A stretch of DNA of 64,000 bases from Pseudomonadota bacterium. Lineage in GTDB: Bacteria; Desulfobacterota; Syntrophorhabdia; Syntrophorhabdales; Syntrophorhabdaceae. The position numbers and the translations under genes are program-made. The notes under the pieces are model-generated. The model did no database searches, was not told the origin of the DNA, and saw nothing but the letters and a program-made list of their open reading frames with translations. Shown here one piece after another: positions 1 to 8,530 of the stretch. The stretch spans positions 168,891 to 232,890 of the forward strand of contig JAPLKA010000055.1 of the NCBI GenBank assembly GCA_026388315.1, read 5' to 3'. How positions within the stretch are numbered: position 1 is the stretch's first letter; each line of letters starts with the position of its first letter.

Positions 1-38
1 GTAGCCATTTTATTTTTAATTTAATAAAATAGGTCTTA

Positions 39-962
39 ATGATATATACAATCACATTAAGCCCTTCCCTTGATAGAATCGTAGATGTTGAGGAACTCAT
101 ATATGATGATGTAAATAAGATTGAAGAAGAGAGAAGGCGGGCAGGCGGCAGGGGCATTGATGTTTCCCGCGTTATAAGGGAACTCGGCGGACAGAGCATT
201 GCACTCGGGCTTATCGGTGGGTATGATGGTTTAGAATTAGAGGGCAGGCTCATCAACGAAGGTGTTATATGCGATTTTACAAGAATAAATAGTGAAACGC
301 GAACAAATAATATTGTATACCAGAGAAAAAAGAAATTGCAAACGCTGTTGAGTACCTGTGAACCTGATGTCGATCCGCTTGAAATTGCTTCATTTTTCAA
401 TAAAATCAAAGAGATACCAAGGCGCAGTTATGTTGTGATTAGCGGAAATATGCCCAAGGGAGTAAATGAGAATTTTTATGCGCAAATGATTATTACATTG
501 AAGGAGAAAGGGGCAAAGGTGATCCTTGATACAGATGGTGAGGCGCTGAGAAGAGGCGTAGACGCCGGCCCATGCTTAATCAAACCAAATATCCATGAGT
601 TCGGCAGATTTGTGGAACACAATGTATCGAGCGTAGAAGAAATTATTAACTATGCAAAACCATATCAAAATGTAGTAGAATATATTGTTGTATCTATGGG
701 CGTGAGGGGTGTCGTGGGGATTAACAGGAATGAATATTATTTAGCAACTCCCCCAAAAATTAAGGTGAGGAGTTCTATCGGGGCCGGCGACTCGCTTGTG
801 GCAGGGATTGTTTATGCTATGAGTGAAGGCCGGACATTTGAAGATGCTATTACACTGGGGGTTGCATGCGGGACTGCTTCAACACTGAATTCCGGCAATG
901 AGTTGTGTAAGCGGGAGGATGTTGAAATTATTAAAAAAGATGTAATTATTAAAAAAATTTAA
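39..962 (+). CDS. PfkB-family sugar (phosphate) kinase
   Basis: A 307-residue ribokinase/PfkB-family kinase, most like 1-phosphofructokinase or 6-phosphofructokinase isozyme 2. It would phosphorylate a sugar phosphate with ATP in the cytoplasm. Seen: the N-terminal TITLSPSLDR opening typical of the 1-PFK/LacC branch, a glycine-rich AGGRGIDVSR substrate loop near residue 37, and the C-terminal SSIGAGDSLVAG signature near residue 245 with the catalytic Asp and anion-hole glycines. Length is normal for the family. The start is the first ATG, 38 bases into the window, so the upstream context is missing. The exact substrate (fructose-1-P, fructose-6-P or tagatose-6-P) cannot be fixed from sequence. 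A lipoprotein gene follows 59 bases later behind its own strong ribosome binding site. Confidence 0.88.
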   Translation: MIYTITLSPSLDRIVDVEELIYDDVNKIEEERRRAGGRGIDVSRVIRELGGQSIALGLIGGYDGLELEGRLINEGVICDFTRINSETRTNNIVYQRKKKLQTLLSTCEPDVDPLEIASFFNKIKEIPRRSYVVISGNMPKGVNENFYAQMIITLKEKGAKVILDTDGEALRRGVDAGPCLIKPNIHEFGRFVEHNVSSVEEIINYAKPYQNVVEYIVVSMGVRGVVGINRNEYYLATPPKIKVRSSIGAGDSLVAGIVYAMSEGRTFEDAITLGVACGTASTLNSGNELCKREDVEIIKKDVIIKKI

Positions 963-1021
963 TTTACTTATTTTGAATGTTGTAATAATATCTAATTAAC
1001 AATGAAAGGAGGTGAAATTAG

Positions 1022-1246
1022 ATGAAAAAGCTCTTGGTGTTATTTATAGCCCTTACATTTTTTGCAAGTTTTTCATTAATGGGTTGCGGCCCGTCGGCTG
1101 AGCCACCAAAACCAGCTCCAAAAGAGGAGGCAAAACCAGCGGCACCAGCTCCAGCACCGGCTCCAGAGAAAGCAGCACCGGCTCCAGAGAAAGCAGCACC
1201 GGCTCCAGAGAAAGCAGCACCAGCTCCAGCACCGGCGAAAAAGTAG
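1022..1246 (+). CDS. Small Ala/Pro-rich lipoprotein
   Basis: A 74-residue predicted lipoprotein. The sequence shows a charged N-terminus (MKKLL), a hydrophobic segment and a lipobox ending in SLMGC, so Cys22 would be lipidated. The mature part is almost entirely Ala, Pro, Glu and Lys, with three copies of the heptapeptide APAPEKA. Such low-complexity lipoproteins usually act as tethers or spacers; no enzymatic domain is visible. Translation is well supported: AAAGGAGGTG lies a few bases before the ATG. It sits directly upstream of Pal, separated by a strong hairpin, so an envelope or peptidoglycan-linked role is likely but inferred. The repeats are exact at DNA level, so copy number may vary between strains. 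Confidence 0.75.
   Translation: MKKLLVLFIALTFFASFSLMGCGPSAEPPKPAPKEEAKPAAPAPAPAPEKAAPAPEKAAPAPEKAAPAPAPAKK
1159..1221 (+). repeat. Three exact 21-bp tandem repeats in the lipoprotein gene
   Basis: Three perfect consecutive 21-bp units (1159-1179, 1180-1200, 1201-1221) encode the APAPEKA repeats of the small lipoprotein. Because the unit is a multiple of three, slippage would lengthen or shorten the protein in frame. Confidence 0.9.
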
Positions 1247-1261
1247 TGTTTTTATTTTTTG

Positions 1262-1290
1262 GGGTATATCCACATCCTGTGGGTATACCC
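1262..1290. other. 13-bp intergenic hairpin between the two lipoprotein genes
   Basis: GGGTATA (1262-1268) pairs with TATACCC (1284-1290), continued by a G-U pair and CCACA/TGTGG, giving a 13-bp stem with a 3-base loop. There is no T-run after it on either strand, so it is not a classical terminator. It may be an mRNA processing or stability element separating the lipoprotein and pal messages. Confidence 0.65.
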
Positions 1291-1313
1291 TCAACGTATG
1301 AAAGGGGTGAAAT

Positions 1314-1841
1314 ATGAAAATGAAGTCTTTTTTACTTGTTTTAATGGTAATCGTATTAGGTATGACTTTAGGCGGCTGTGGATGTTTCATGCAGCAGATG
1401 AAGGGCGAAACGCCCCCACCACCTCCACCGCAGGCAAAAGTTGTAGCACCTGAAACGAAAAAAGAAATTCCTGTTGCAGCACCAGCACCAGCAGCACCAG
1501 CACCTATTGTTGCTCTGAATGATATTAATTTTGATTTCGATAAATACAACATAAGGCCTGGCGATGCGAATATACTGAAGGGTAATGCTGAGTGGTTCAA
1601 GGCGAATCCAGGCAAGAAGATGAGGGTTGAAGGAAATTGTGATGAAAGAGGCACAGTGGAATACAACCTTGCACTCGGCCAGAAAAGAGCCGATGCCGCA
1701 AAGGCATACATTGTGAACCTCGGAGTTGACGGGAAAGCCTTAGAGACAGTCAGCTATGGCAAAGAAAGACCTGCTGATCCGGGACATAATGAGGCGGCAT
1801 GGGCAAAGAACAGAAGGGCTCATTTCCTGGCACTTCCGTAA
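1314..1841 (+). CDS. pal: Peptidoglycan-associated lipoprotein Pal (OmpA-like)
   Basis: A 175-residue lipoprotein with an OmpA/MotB-type peptidoglycan-binding domain, the Pal component of the Tol-Pal envelope system. The signal peptide ends in a lipobox (TLGGC, Cys21), followed by a Pro/Ala-rich linker to about residue 65. The OmpA domain follows: IN(F)DFDKYNIRP, then VEGNCDERGTVEYNLALGQKRADAAKAYI, which holds the conserved Asp/Arg pair that binds meso-diaminopimelate, and a C-terminal NRRAHFL motif. The ribosome binding site AAGGGGTGA precedes ATG 1314. No tolQRAB genes are adjacent. The stop overlaps the start region of the next gene (TAATGTGATG), suggesting translational coupling. Confidence 0.92.
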   Translation: MKMKSFLLVLMVIVLGMTLGGCGCFMQQMKGETPPPPPPQAKVVAPETKKEIPVAAPAPAAPAPIVALNDINFDFDKYNIRPGDANILKGNAEWFKANPGKKMRVEGNCDERGTVEYNLALGQKRADAAKAYIVNLGVDGKALETVSYGKERPADPGHNEAAWAKNRRAHFLALP

Positions 1842-1845
1842 TGTG

Positions 1846-2946
1846 ATGATAAATGCGGAGGGTACAACAACAGCTACCCTCCCTTTTATTCAAAACGCAG
1901 AACACGTATCAAGGTATGTATATTTAGACGAGCAGATTAAAAAAGATATTGATGCTGTTTCTCGTCACCATCCTTTAAAAATCCCTGAATACTATATCGG
2001 TATTATGGACAAGGATAATCCTCTTTGTCCTATAAGAAAACAGTCTATTCCGTCCAGTGAAGAACTTATGAATAACGGGGGTTTGGACCCGCTGAACGAA
2101 AAAGATTATTCTGTAACACCCACCTTTATTAAAAAATACCGGGGCAGAGGCGTTTTTCTTGTAAATGCGGAATGCGCTATGCATTGCAGGTTTTGTAACA
2201 GGAGGAGATTTGTGGGGAAAGGGTGGAACCCGAAGAAACACTGGGAGGAAACACTCCGGTATATAGAAAATAATGATGAGATACATGAAATTATCCTTTC
2301 AGGTGGTGACCCTTTTATGTTGTTGCCCAATGAACTGAATTATTTACTGGAGCGTTTAAGGGCCATTGAGAGAATAAAAACTATAAGAATCAGTACAAGA
2401 GTTCCTGTAGTGTTTCCAGAGGGTCTCTACGAAGATCATTTTACCGCTATCAAGGATAATTCACCAATCTGGATTATAATTCATATAAATCACCCGAAAG
2501 AGATAACACCTGCTTTTGTAGAAAAGATAAAGAGATTCAGGGAAACGGGTGGGATAATTTTAAGTCAAACGGTGCTTTTAAGGGGCGTGAATGACTGTCC
2601 ATACATACTCCAAAAACTGTTCGAGAACCTCGTTTATTGCGGTGTTAAACCGTATTATCTGTTTCAGCTTGACGAAGTCAGAGGTGCGATGCATTTCAAG
2701 GTAAGGGTTCAGAAGGGCATTGAGATTATGCGATTCCTCAGGAAAAATATCTCTGGCCTGGCATTGCCACATTATGTTTTTGACATTCCGGGTGGGCTTG
2801 GTAAAGTGCCGGTGGATTACCGGTATATGAAAAAAAGAAAAGCCGACAAGATCTATCTGGGGGGATTTTCTGGTACTACGGGTGTTTACTGTGATGACGG
2901 GAAAGAAAGCAGATGCATAGAGTGCGGGTTGTGTAAGGAAACTTAA
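1846..2946 (+). CDS. KamA-family radical SAM aminomutase (lysine 2,3-aminomutase-like)
   Basis: A radical-SAM, PLP-dependent aminomutase of about 366 residues. Seen: the 4Fe-4S motif CAMHCRFC (Cys110, 114, 117), the SGGDPF glycine motif, the PLP-lysine motif PGGLGK and a C-terminal cysteine cluster CIECGLC. In clostridial lysine 2,3-aminomutase the C-terminal cysteines plus one in the YCGVKPYY-type segment hold zinc, and two Asp residues grip the substrate side-chain amine. Asp is present at both equivalent spots (FQLDEVRG and FDIPGG). EpmB lacks the C-terminal cysteines, so a true lysine 2,3-aminomutase or a close relative is favoured. The reading frame is open upstream into pal. ATG 1846 is chosen because it follows the pal stop, although no clear Shine-Dalgarno is seen. 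No ablB, epmA or efp is adjacent. Confidence 0.85.
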   Translation: MINAEGTTTATLPFIQNAEHVSRYVYLDEQIKKDIDAVSRHHPLKIPEYYIGIMDKDNPLCPIRKQSIPSSEELMNNGGLDPLNEKDYSVTPTFIKKYRGRGVFLVNAECAMHCRFCNRRRFVGKGWNPKKHWEETLRYIENNDEIHEIILSGGDPFMLLPNELNYLLERLRAIERIKTIRISTRVPVVFPEGLYEDHFTAIKDNSPIWIIIHINHPKEITPAFVEKIKRFRETGGIILSQTVLLRGVNDCPYILQKLFENLVYCGVKPYYLFQLDEVRGAMHFKVRVQKGIEIMRFLRKNISGLALPHYVFDIPGGLGKVPVDYRYMKKRKADKIYLGGFSGTTGVYCDDGKESRCIECGLCKET

Positions 2947-3542
2947 GCATCTGGCCCCTGATCTCCCGTCTTTGTATCTGTGGATCTGAATATTGCTGCT
3001 ACGTAGTGTACGGCAGAGTATATGCTGAAAAAGAGGGCAAGATATAAGGTTATTAAACCTGCTTGATGGATTGCCGCATCTAATTTGTTCATCGGGCTGT
3101 TAAAGAGTATACAGGCAATACCTATGATTTGCAGCGTTGTTTTAAATTTCCCGGAAAAAGACGGATATATTGTAATGCCTTCCATGGCGTAAAAAGACCT
3201 CAGACCATTTATAATAAATTCCCGTGCCACAAGAATTATCGTTATCCATAAAGGCACCATCCTGTAATACGTGAGAGTTATAAGAACTGATGACACAAGA
3301 AGCTTGTCAGCGATAGGGTCAAGATATAACCCTAATTTTGTTGTCATACGCATTTTTCGGGCCATATACCCGTCAAGTCCGTCGGTAATACCGGCTATAA
3401 TAAATAACAGACAGGATGCGAAGAGAAGTTCTTCATATTCAGTAGAAATGAGAATGATAATGACGGGAATGAAAAGTATTCTGATAACACTCAGCCGATT
3501 TGGAAGCGTCCAGACTGACGCCTTTTCATCTCTAACCTTCAT
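2943..3542 (-). CDS. pgsA: CDP-diacylglycerol--glycerol-3-phosphate 3-phosphatidyltransferase
   Basis: A 199-residue integral membrane enzyme that makes phosphatidylglycerophosphate, the first committed step to phosphatidylglycerol and cardiolipin. The CDP-alcohol phosphatidyltransferase signature DG-x2-AR-x8-G-x3-D-x3-D is fully present at DGLDGYMARKM...GLYLDPIAD (about residues 58-83). The N-terminus (WTLPNRLSVIRILFIPV) and about five hydrophobic segments are typical of PgsA. Its start overlaps the end of the upstream transglycosylase gene by 11 bases on the same strand, so the two are co-transcribed. It is convergent with the aminomutase gene, and the two coding ends overlap by 4 bases. 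Confidence 0.92.
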   Translation of the reverse strand: MKVRDEKASVWTLPNRLSVIRILFIPVIIILISTEYEELLFASCLLFIIAGITDGLDGYMARKMRMTTKLGLYLDPIADKLLVSSVLITLTYYRMVPLWITIILVAREFIINGLRSFYAMEGITIYPSFSGKFKTTLQIIGIACILFNSPMNKLDAAIHQAGLITLYLALFFSIYSAVHYVAAIFRSTDTKTGDQGPDA

Positions 3543-4119
3543 TCGGATACTTCAACTTATTATAAAATTGTTTAACTCTTTTAATGAATGTCCTGGTTTC
3601 TTCGATAGGGGGGACATTCATTTTGTGTTCCATCACCTTTGAGGGACCCGCATTGTATGCTGCGAGGATAAGCTCGAGATTACCATGAAAGGTTTCTTCT
3701 AAAAATTTTAAATATTTCGTACCTCCCTTGATGTTTTCATCTGGATCAAAGGGATTTTCAACCTTCATCAGTTTTGCCGTATCAGGCATGAGTTGCATAA
3801 GTCCCTGCGCCCCTTTTAGAGATACCGCATAGGGATTAAAGTTTGATTCGGCCTTCATGACCGCTTTGACAAGAGATGGATCTATTCCATGCAGATTCGA
3901 ATGATGTATGATAAGGGTATCGTAATTGCTGTTGTCGAAGTTTTTCTGCAGGTCCATTGTTCTGTTTTTATCGGTGATGACCACATGGTATTGCTTCCCT
4001 GCAGGTTTGATATTTGTAAAGTGGTATATGCCACGGTCATCCACATAACCATAAATAGCACTGTATGCGTATGCCGGAACAAGACAGAGGACAATAAACG
4101 TGATAATTTTTGAAATCAT
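3532..4119 (-). CDS. Periplasmic lytic transglycosylase (SLT domain) with N-terminal DUF4124-like region
   Basis: A 195-residue secreted murein lyase. A signal peptide (MISKIITFIVLCLVPAYAYS) is followed by YGYVDDRGIYHFTN, the short DUF4124-like module often fused to SLT domains. The lysozyme-like SLT domain follows: MKAESNFNPYAVSLKGAQGLMQLMP contains the catalytic Glu and the ES..NP...S..GA.GLMQ motif, and LAAYNAGPSKV is the second family motif. It would cleave glycan strands to 1,6-anhydromuropeptides. It is upstream of and overlaps pgsA, so both are probably read from one promoter. Confidence 0.9.
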   Translation of the reverse strand: MISKIITFIVLCLVPAYAYSAIYGYVDDRGIYHFTNIKPAGKQYHVVITDKNRTMDLQKNFDNSNYDTLIIHHSNLHGIDPSLVKAVMKAESNFNPYAVSLKGAQGLMQLMPDTAKLMKVENPFDPDENIKGGTKYLKFLEETFHGNLELILAAYNAGPSKVMEHKMNVPPIEETRTFIKRVKQFYNKLKYPNEG

Positions 4120-4158
4120 TGTTTATTTTCGTAAACTTTTTCGTACTTGTCAAGTGTT

Positions 4159-6159
4159 TTAGAACATTGTACCCGATTGAAGAATAATGGAAAAGTCAGT
4201 TCCTTTCCCTTTTTCACTTTTTACTTCGATGAGGCCGCCGTGGTTTTTAATAATCTCATATACAATGTATAATCCAAGGCCAATCCCCTTACCTGTCTGT
4301 TTAGTGGTGAAAAATGGTTTGAAAATATCTTTGAGAAGATGTTCCTCTATCCCTTCACCATTGTCTGTTATTGTGCATACGAGCTTTTTATCATCCCTGT
4401 TGTATGTCTTGACGATTATGGTACCATCTTTTTCGCCAATAGCATCAATGGCATTTTTTATAATGTTTATAAAGACCTGGCAGAGCCTTGGCTGACTTCC
4501 TTTAATAATCCCCTCTCCGGCATTAAAATCCTTTATTATACTGATTTTCTTAGTTTTGTACTGGCTATAGAGTATCCTGAGTGCATCTTCTATGGGGCTG
4601 TGAATATCGATTATTTCCTTTGCTTCATCTTTTTGTCTGGCAGAATCGAGCAGACTTTTTACGATATCCCTTGCCCTCTTCAATTCTTTCAAGGAAAATG
4701 CAAGGTCTTCGTATAAGTCTCCTTTTTGTTCAAGGTGGTCGATATGAAATTCCAATGTGCTCATGACGCTTGCAATGGGGTTATTCAGTTCGTGTGCTAC
4801 CCCCGCAGCAAGTCTGCCAACTGCAGCGAGACTTTCACTCTGGATAAGCGCCTTTGTCCTTTCATCAACAAGCCTTTCAAGAGACTCGGAAAAATCATGA
4901 ATCCTTTTGTACGCATCTGCATTATCAAAGGCGAGTGCGATATGGTTTGCGAGAATTGATATAATCTCAATTTCTTCCCCTATATATAAGCTCATATCAT
5001 CTTTCTCGCCCAGCAAGAGACAGGAGGGATAAGATTTGGATAATATTGGTATGGATAGCCTGAATCCAAGATTCCACAAAGGATCTGATTCTCTGACGAT
5101 GCTGAAAGCCTCGTAATCGTCAGTTTTAGGGATAGCTTTTATGTTGCATTTTTCAAGACCAAACATCTTCGTGAGACTTTCGACAATGATTTTCTTGATA
5201 TGTTCAATGTTGTGCAGGGTTAATATCTCAAAGCTTAAATCCTTTACGGCCTTTCTGTTTCTGATAAATTTTTGTTGTAAGAACTGGACGAGAAAGTCCT
5301 GGATTCTGTCTTTGGATATGTAGATCAAAACGAATGTAAGGACCATGGATGCAATGTAAATGAGGTCAATATCCATAAAATCATGAAAGATATTTTTTAA
5401 AAACACCTCCAGGCCGATGTAAAACCCTGTGGAAATCAAAAGCAATGTTACGAAAGTAAGACCTTTATTCAGGAAAATTTTCCATTCCATCACATCGTGC
5501 CTTGATATTGCGTAGCCTAACAGGCACATAGGCACAAAAACAAAATTACCCATAGGATATATTTCATACCCGCTCATGATAATGACATCGAAATGGTTTA
5601 CAAATGCGGCAAGGCCGAAGCTCAACAGGATATATTTTATACGTGTTCTATGAATGGATACCTTCACTTCTTTAAGGCTTTTTACGAGAAGATATAACGA
5701 CATGAAGAGGCTTGCAGTGCTGAAAAACCCAAAAATGTAAAAAAGTGGGCCTGAAATGGCAAAATAGCCAAAATAGTATCTTCTCATGTGTGTCAAATAT
5801 AACGGATGTTGTGCTAATGGCACCAACAGAATGGCGATTACGTAAAATACTTTAACAATGGGCATCCATTTTCTGTAGCCTGTTGCAAGTACTGTAAAAT
5901 GGAGATACAAGGGGATGATAAACACCAGAAACATATGGTCGATTCTGCTGATTTTGATAGCCGTTGCTTCGTTTTGTATGATGGTAAGGATCGTCTTATC
6001 TGTATTGAGGAGACAGCCTACAAAGCAGATAAGTGAAAAAAGAAGGTTGATAGGCGATTTTTTGGCCTTGAATATGCCCATGAGGAAGAGTATGAACAGA
6101 ATGGTTGCGCTCAAAAGCGGCGGGATGCTGTAGATGTTCATAGCTGGTTGCTGTGACAT
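4159..6159 (-). CDS. Orphan membrane sensor histidine kinase
   Basis: A 666-residue sensor kinase. Residues 1 to about 285 form seven or eight hydrophobic segments resembling an N-terminal 7TM sensor region. About 300-410 resembles a GAF-like module (ANHIALAFDNADAYK end). A short coiled coil (DFSESLERLVDERTKAL) leads to the HisKA motif AAGVAHELNNPIAS with phospho-acceptor His456. The HATPase domain has the N box (NIIKNAIDA), G1 (DNGEGI), F box (IFKPFFTT) and G2 (GKGIGLGLYIV). It is thus a NtrB-like family member. No response regulator lies nearby, so its partner and signal are unknown. ATG 6159 is used; ATG 6141 is an alternative, and neither has a strong ribosome binding site. Confidence 0.88.
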   Translation of the reverse strand: MSQQPAMNIYSIPPLLSATILFILFLMGIFKAKKSPINLLFSLICFVGCLLNTDKTILTIIQNEATAIKISRIDHMFLVFIIPLYLHFTVLATGYRKWMPIVKVFYVIAILLVPLAQHPLYLTHMRRYYFGYFAISGPLFYIFGFFSTASLFMSLYLLVKSLKEVKVSIHRTRIKYILLSFGLAAFVNHFDVIIMSGYEIYPMGNFVFVPMCLLGYAISRHDVMEWKIFLNKGLTFVTLLLISTGFYIGLEVFLKNIFHDFMDIDLIYIASMVLTFVLIYISKDRIQDFLVQFLQQKFIRNRKAVKDLSFEILTLHNIEHIKKIIVESLTKMFGLEKCNIKAIPKTDDYEAFSIVRESDPLWNLGFRLSIPILSKSYPSCLLLGEKDDMSLYIGEEIEIISILANHIALAFDNADAYKRIHDFSESLERLVDERTKALIQSESLAAVGRLAAGVAHELNNPIASVMSTLEFHIDHLEQKGDLYEDLAFSLKELKRARDIVKSLLDSARQKDEAKEIIDIHSPIEDALRILYSQYKTKKISIIKDFNAGEGIIKGSQPRLCQVFINIIKNAIDAIGEKDGTIIVKTYNRDDKKLVCTITDNGEGIEEHLLKDIFKPFFTTKQTGKGIGLGLYIVYEIIKNHGGLIEVKSEKGKGTDFSIILQSGTMF

Positions 6160-6244
6160 TACAATATGTTATGGGCATGTTCAAGAAAATTCTTCATTTC
6201 TATTGATTATTTGTCATAATATGCTATTTATTTAAACAGACGCA

Positions 6245-7471
6245 ATGAAGCCGAGGATTATTCATAATGCTGTAGCATTTGTATTGGCAGGAGGTGTGGG
6301 CGTTCGTCTCCACCCCCTTACAAAAGACAGGGCAAAACCGGCCGTTCCCTTTGGCGGTAAATACAGGGTCATTGATTTTACATTGAGTAATTGCATAAAT
6401 TCCGGAATCAGGAAAATTTTTGTGCTTCCCCAGTATAAATCACATTCCCTTATACGGCATACGAGGGACGCATGGAGTATATTAAACCCTGAGCTGGGGG
6501 AATTTATAACCCATCTTTCACCGCAGATGCGGGTTGGAGAAGACTGGTATAAAGGAACCGCAGATGCGGTTTACCAGAACCTGTACCATCTCGATCAGGT
6601 TGACGGAGAGCATATATTAATCCTTTCCGGTGACCATATTTACAAGATGGATTATGGCCAGTTTATCAGATACCATCAGCATAAGAGGGCCGATCTTACT
6701 ATATCGGCCATTGAAGTGGACATTAATGAGGCTTCCCGCTTTGGTGTGATACAAGTTGATGAAACAGGAAGGGTGTGCGGATTTGAAGAAAAACCTGAAA
6801 AACCCAAATCGATTCCCGGAAGACCTAAAAAGGCCTTCGTTTCAATGGGTGTTTATATTTTTAACAGAGAAACTCTCATAGATATTCTTAACGAAAACTC
6901 GAGGATGAAGACGACACATGATTTCGGAAAGGATATTATGCCTTACATGTACCCGAAACACAGGGTCTTTGTATACAGATTCGGTGCCGGGACAAATAAG
7001 GATGCAAGCTACTGGCGCGATATCGGAACTATTGATGCTTACTGGCAGGCCAATATGGACCTTGCTTCGGTAAGCCCTGTATTTAATCTCTATGATAAAA
7101 AATGGCCCATAAGGACATATGAAGGCCAATACCCTCCGGCAAAGACAGTTTTTGCCGATGAAGATAAAGGAAGGGCAGGAAAGGCGTTGGATTCCATCAT
7201 TTGCAGCGGTGTTATCATCAGCGGGGGCAGGGTTGATCGATCGATACTCTCTCCGGGTGTAAGAGTCAACAGTTATGCCGAGGTAACAGAATCTATTCTC
7301 TTCCATGACGTTACGATCGGGATGCGGGCAAAAGTAAGGAAAGCTATTATTGATAAAGGTGTGAGGGTTCCCGATGGCATGAAGATCGGGTATGACCTCG
7401 AGAAAGACCGGGAGCGCTTTTTTGTCTCAGATGAAGGAGTAGTGGTAATACCGAAAGGAGAGATACTGTAA
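6245..7471 (+). CDS. glgC: Glucose-1-phosphate adenylyltransferase
   Basis: A 408-residue ADP-glucose pyrophosphorylase, the regulated first step of bacterial glycogen synthesis (ATP + glucose-1-P to ADP-glucose + PPi). The nucleotide-binding motif LAGGVGVRLHPLTKDRAKPAVPFGG is present near the N-terminus, with VIDFTLSNCINSG after it. LSGDHIYKMDY supplies the catalytic Asp, GFEEKP the sugar-phosphate loop, and SYWRDIGTIDAYW is conserved. The C-terminal third is a left-handed beta-helix with hexad-like repeats. One difference is GGVGVRL where many homologues have GGxGTRL. No glycogen synthase or branching enzyme is adjacent. It is divergent from the histidine kinase, with about 85 bases between them. 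Confidence 0.94.
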   Translation: MKPRIIHNAVAFVLAGGVGVRLHPLTKDRAKPAVPFGGKYRVIDFTLSNCINSGIRKIFVLPQYKSHSLIRHTRDAWSILNPELGEFITHLSPQMRVGEDWYKGTADAVYQNLYHLDQVDGEHILILSGDHIYKMDYGQFIRYHQHKRADLTISAIEVDINEASRFGVIQVDETGRVCGFEEKPEKPKSIPGRPKKAFVSMGVYIFNRETLIDILNENSRMKTTHDFGKDIMPYMYPKHRVFVYRFGAGTNKDASYWRDIGTIDAYWQANMDLASVSPVFNLYDKKWPIRTYEGQYPPAKTVFADEDKGRAGKALDSIICSGVIISGGRVDRSILSPGVRVNSYAEVTESILFHDVTIGMRAKVRKAIIDKGVRVPDGMKIGYDLEKDRERFFVSDEGVVVIPKGEIL

Positions 7472-7559
7472 TAGTTTTGAATTTTGAGTGATAAATTTTG
7501 AATTAAAAGAAGAACCAAGTAAATCCTAAGTTTGCAATTCTAAATCTTAAATTTTTATA

Positions 7560-8528
7560 TCATGTTTTCCTGCTCAGCATATAATCAGTGATGGTCAGCA
7601 GGGCTTCTTTATAAGGCGAAGCCCCAAAGGCATTCAGGCATCCTTTTGCAGCCTCTGTGTATTTCTTTGTCGTATTGATCGCATATTCAATCCCGCCGTA
7701 TTTGAGAATAATCTTTCTTACGCTCTCGAAATCCTTCACCGTAACATTTGATTTTTTAAGAACTTTTTGAATAGAGAATTTTTCCTTGTCATTTGATGAT
7801 TTTATCGCATAGATGAGAGGAAGCGTTACCTTTCCTTCTTTAATGTCTGTACCTACCCGTTTCCCGAGGACATTATCATAGGAAGTATAGTCAAGAATAT
7901 CGTCCTGTAATTGAAAAGCCATACCGAGATTGTACCCGAAGTTTTTCAGTGAAGATTTCTTATTACTATCAACCTTCCCTAATATAGCGCCTATCTCGCA
8001 TGCTACAGAAAATAACACCGCAGTCTTATTCCCGATAATTTCAAAATAATCCTCTTCTGATGTCTCTATATCCGATGTCCTTATTAGTTCGAGGATTTCT
8101 CCTTCTGAAAGGGACTTTGTAGTACTTGCCATTACGCCAAAGATTTTATCGTTGCCTTCATCTGCCAGGAGTTCAAAAGATTTGGCATATAAAAAGTCTC
8201 CAACGAGGACACTTGCCTCATTCCCCCAGATAGTATTGGCTGTGGATGCACCCCTCCGCGTCTGGGCATTATCCACCACATCATCGTGAAGCAGGGTGGC
8301 GGTATGAATAAATTCTACGATTGCGGCATAGGGTATATGTTCATCATCTTTGTGGCCGCAGAGCCTTGCACTGAGAATGACGAGAACTGGTCTTACCCTT
8401 TTTCCGCCTGATTTAATAATGTGATTGACGATCTCCTTTATGAAACCAACTTTTGTTGTAACAAGCCTGTTAATCGATACTTCGAGTTTTGTTAAATCCG
8501 GTTCAATCAGTTTCATAACGTTTTCCAT
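7560..8528 (-). CDS. ispB: Long-chain polyprenyl diphosphate synthase
   Basis: A 322-residue trans-prenyltransferase that condenses isopentenyl diphosphate units onto an allylic diphosphate to build the C40-C50 side chain of respiratory quinones. Both aspartate-rich motifs are present: the first (LLHDDVVDNAQTRRG, about residue 83) and the second (FQLQDDILDY, about residue 213), together with GGKRVRP near residue 42. The first motif is followed by the Arg-Arg pair typical of the family. The product chain length (hepta-, octa- or nonaprenyl) cannot be read from the sequence alone. The start lies 2 bases after the stop of the methyltransferase gene, so both are in one operon. Confidence 0.9.
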   Translation of the reverse strand: MENVMKLIEPDLTKLEVSINRLVTTKVGFIKEIVNHIIKSGGKRVRPVLVILSARLCGHKDDEHIPYAAIVEFIHTATLLHDDVVDNAQTRRGASTANTIWGNEASVLVGDFLYAKSFELLADEGNDKIFGVMASTTKSLSEGEILELIRTSDIETSEEDYFEIIGNKTAVLFSVACEIGAILGKVDSNKKSSLKNFGYNLGMAFQLQDDILDYTSYDNVLGKRVGTDIKEGKVTLPLIYAIKSSNDKEKFSIQKVLKKSNVTVKDFESVRKIILKYGGIEYAINTTKKYTEAAKGCLNAFGASPYKEALLTITDYMLSRKT

Positions 8529-8530
8529 AT

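Noticed and set aside
1262..1290. Hairpin considered as a terminator
   Set aside because: No T-run follows on either strand and it lies between two genes likely to be expressed together.
1076..1711. Long minus-strand frame opposite the two lipoproteins, rich in Cys/Trp/Ser
   Set aside because: It is the antisense of Ala/Pro-rich coding sequence; the sense strand has lipoboxes, ribosome sites and an OmpA domain.
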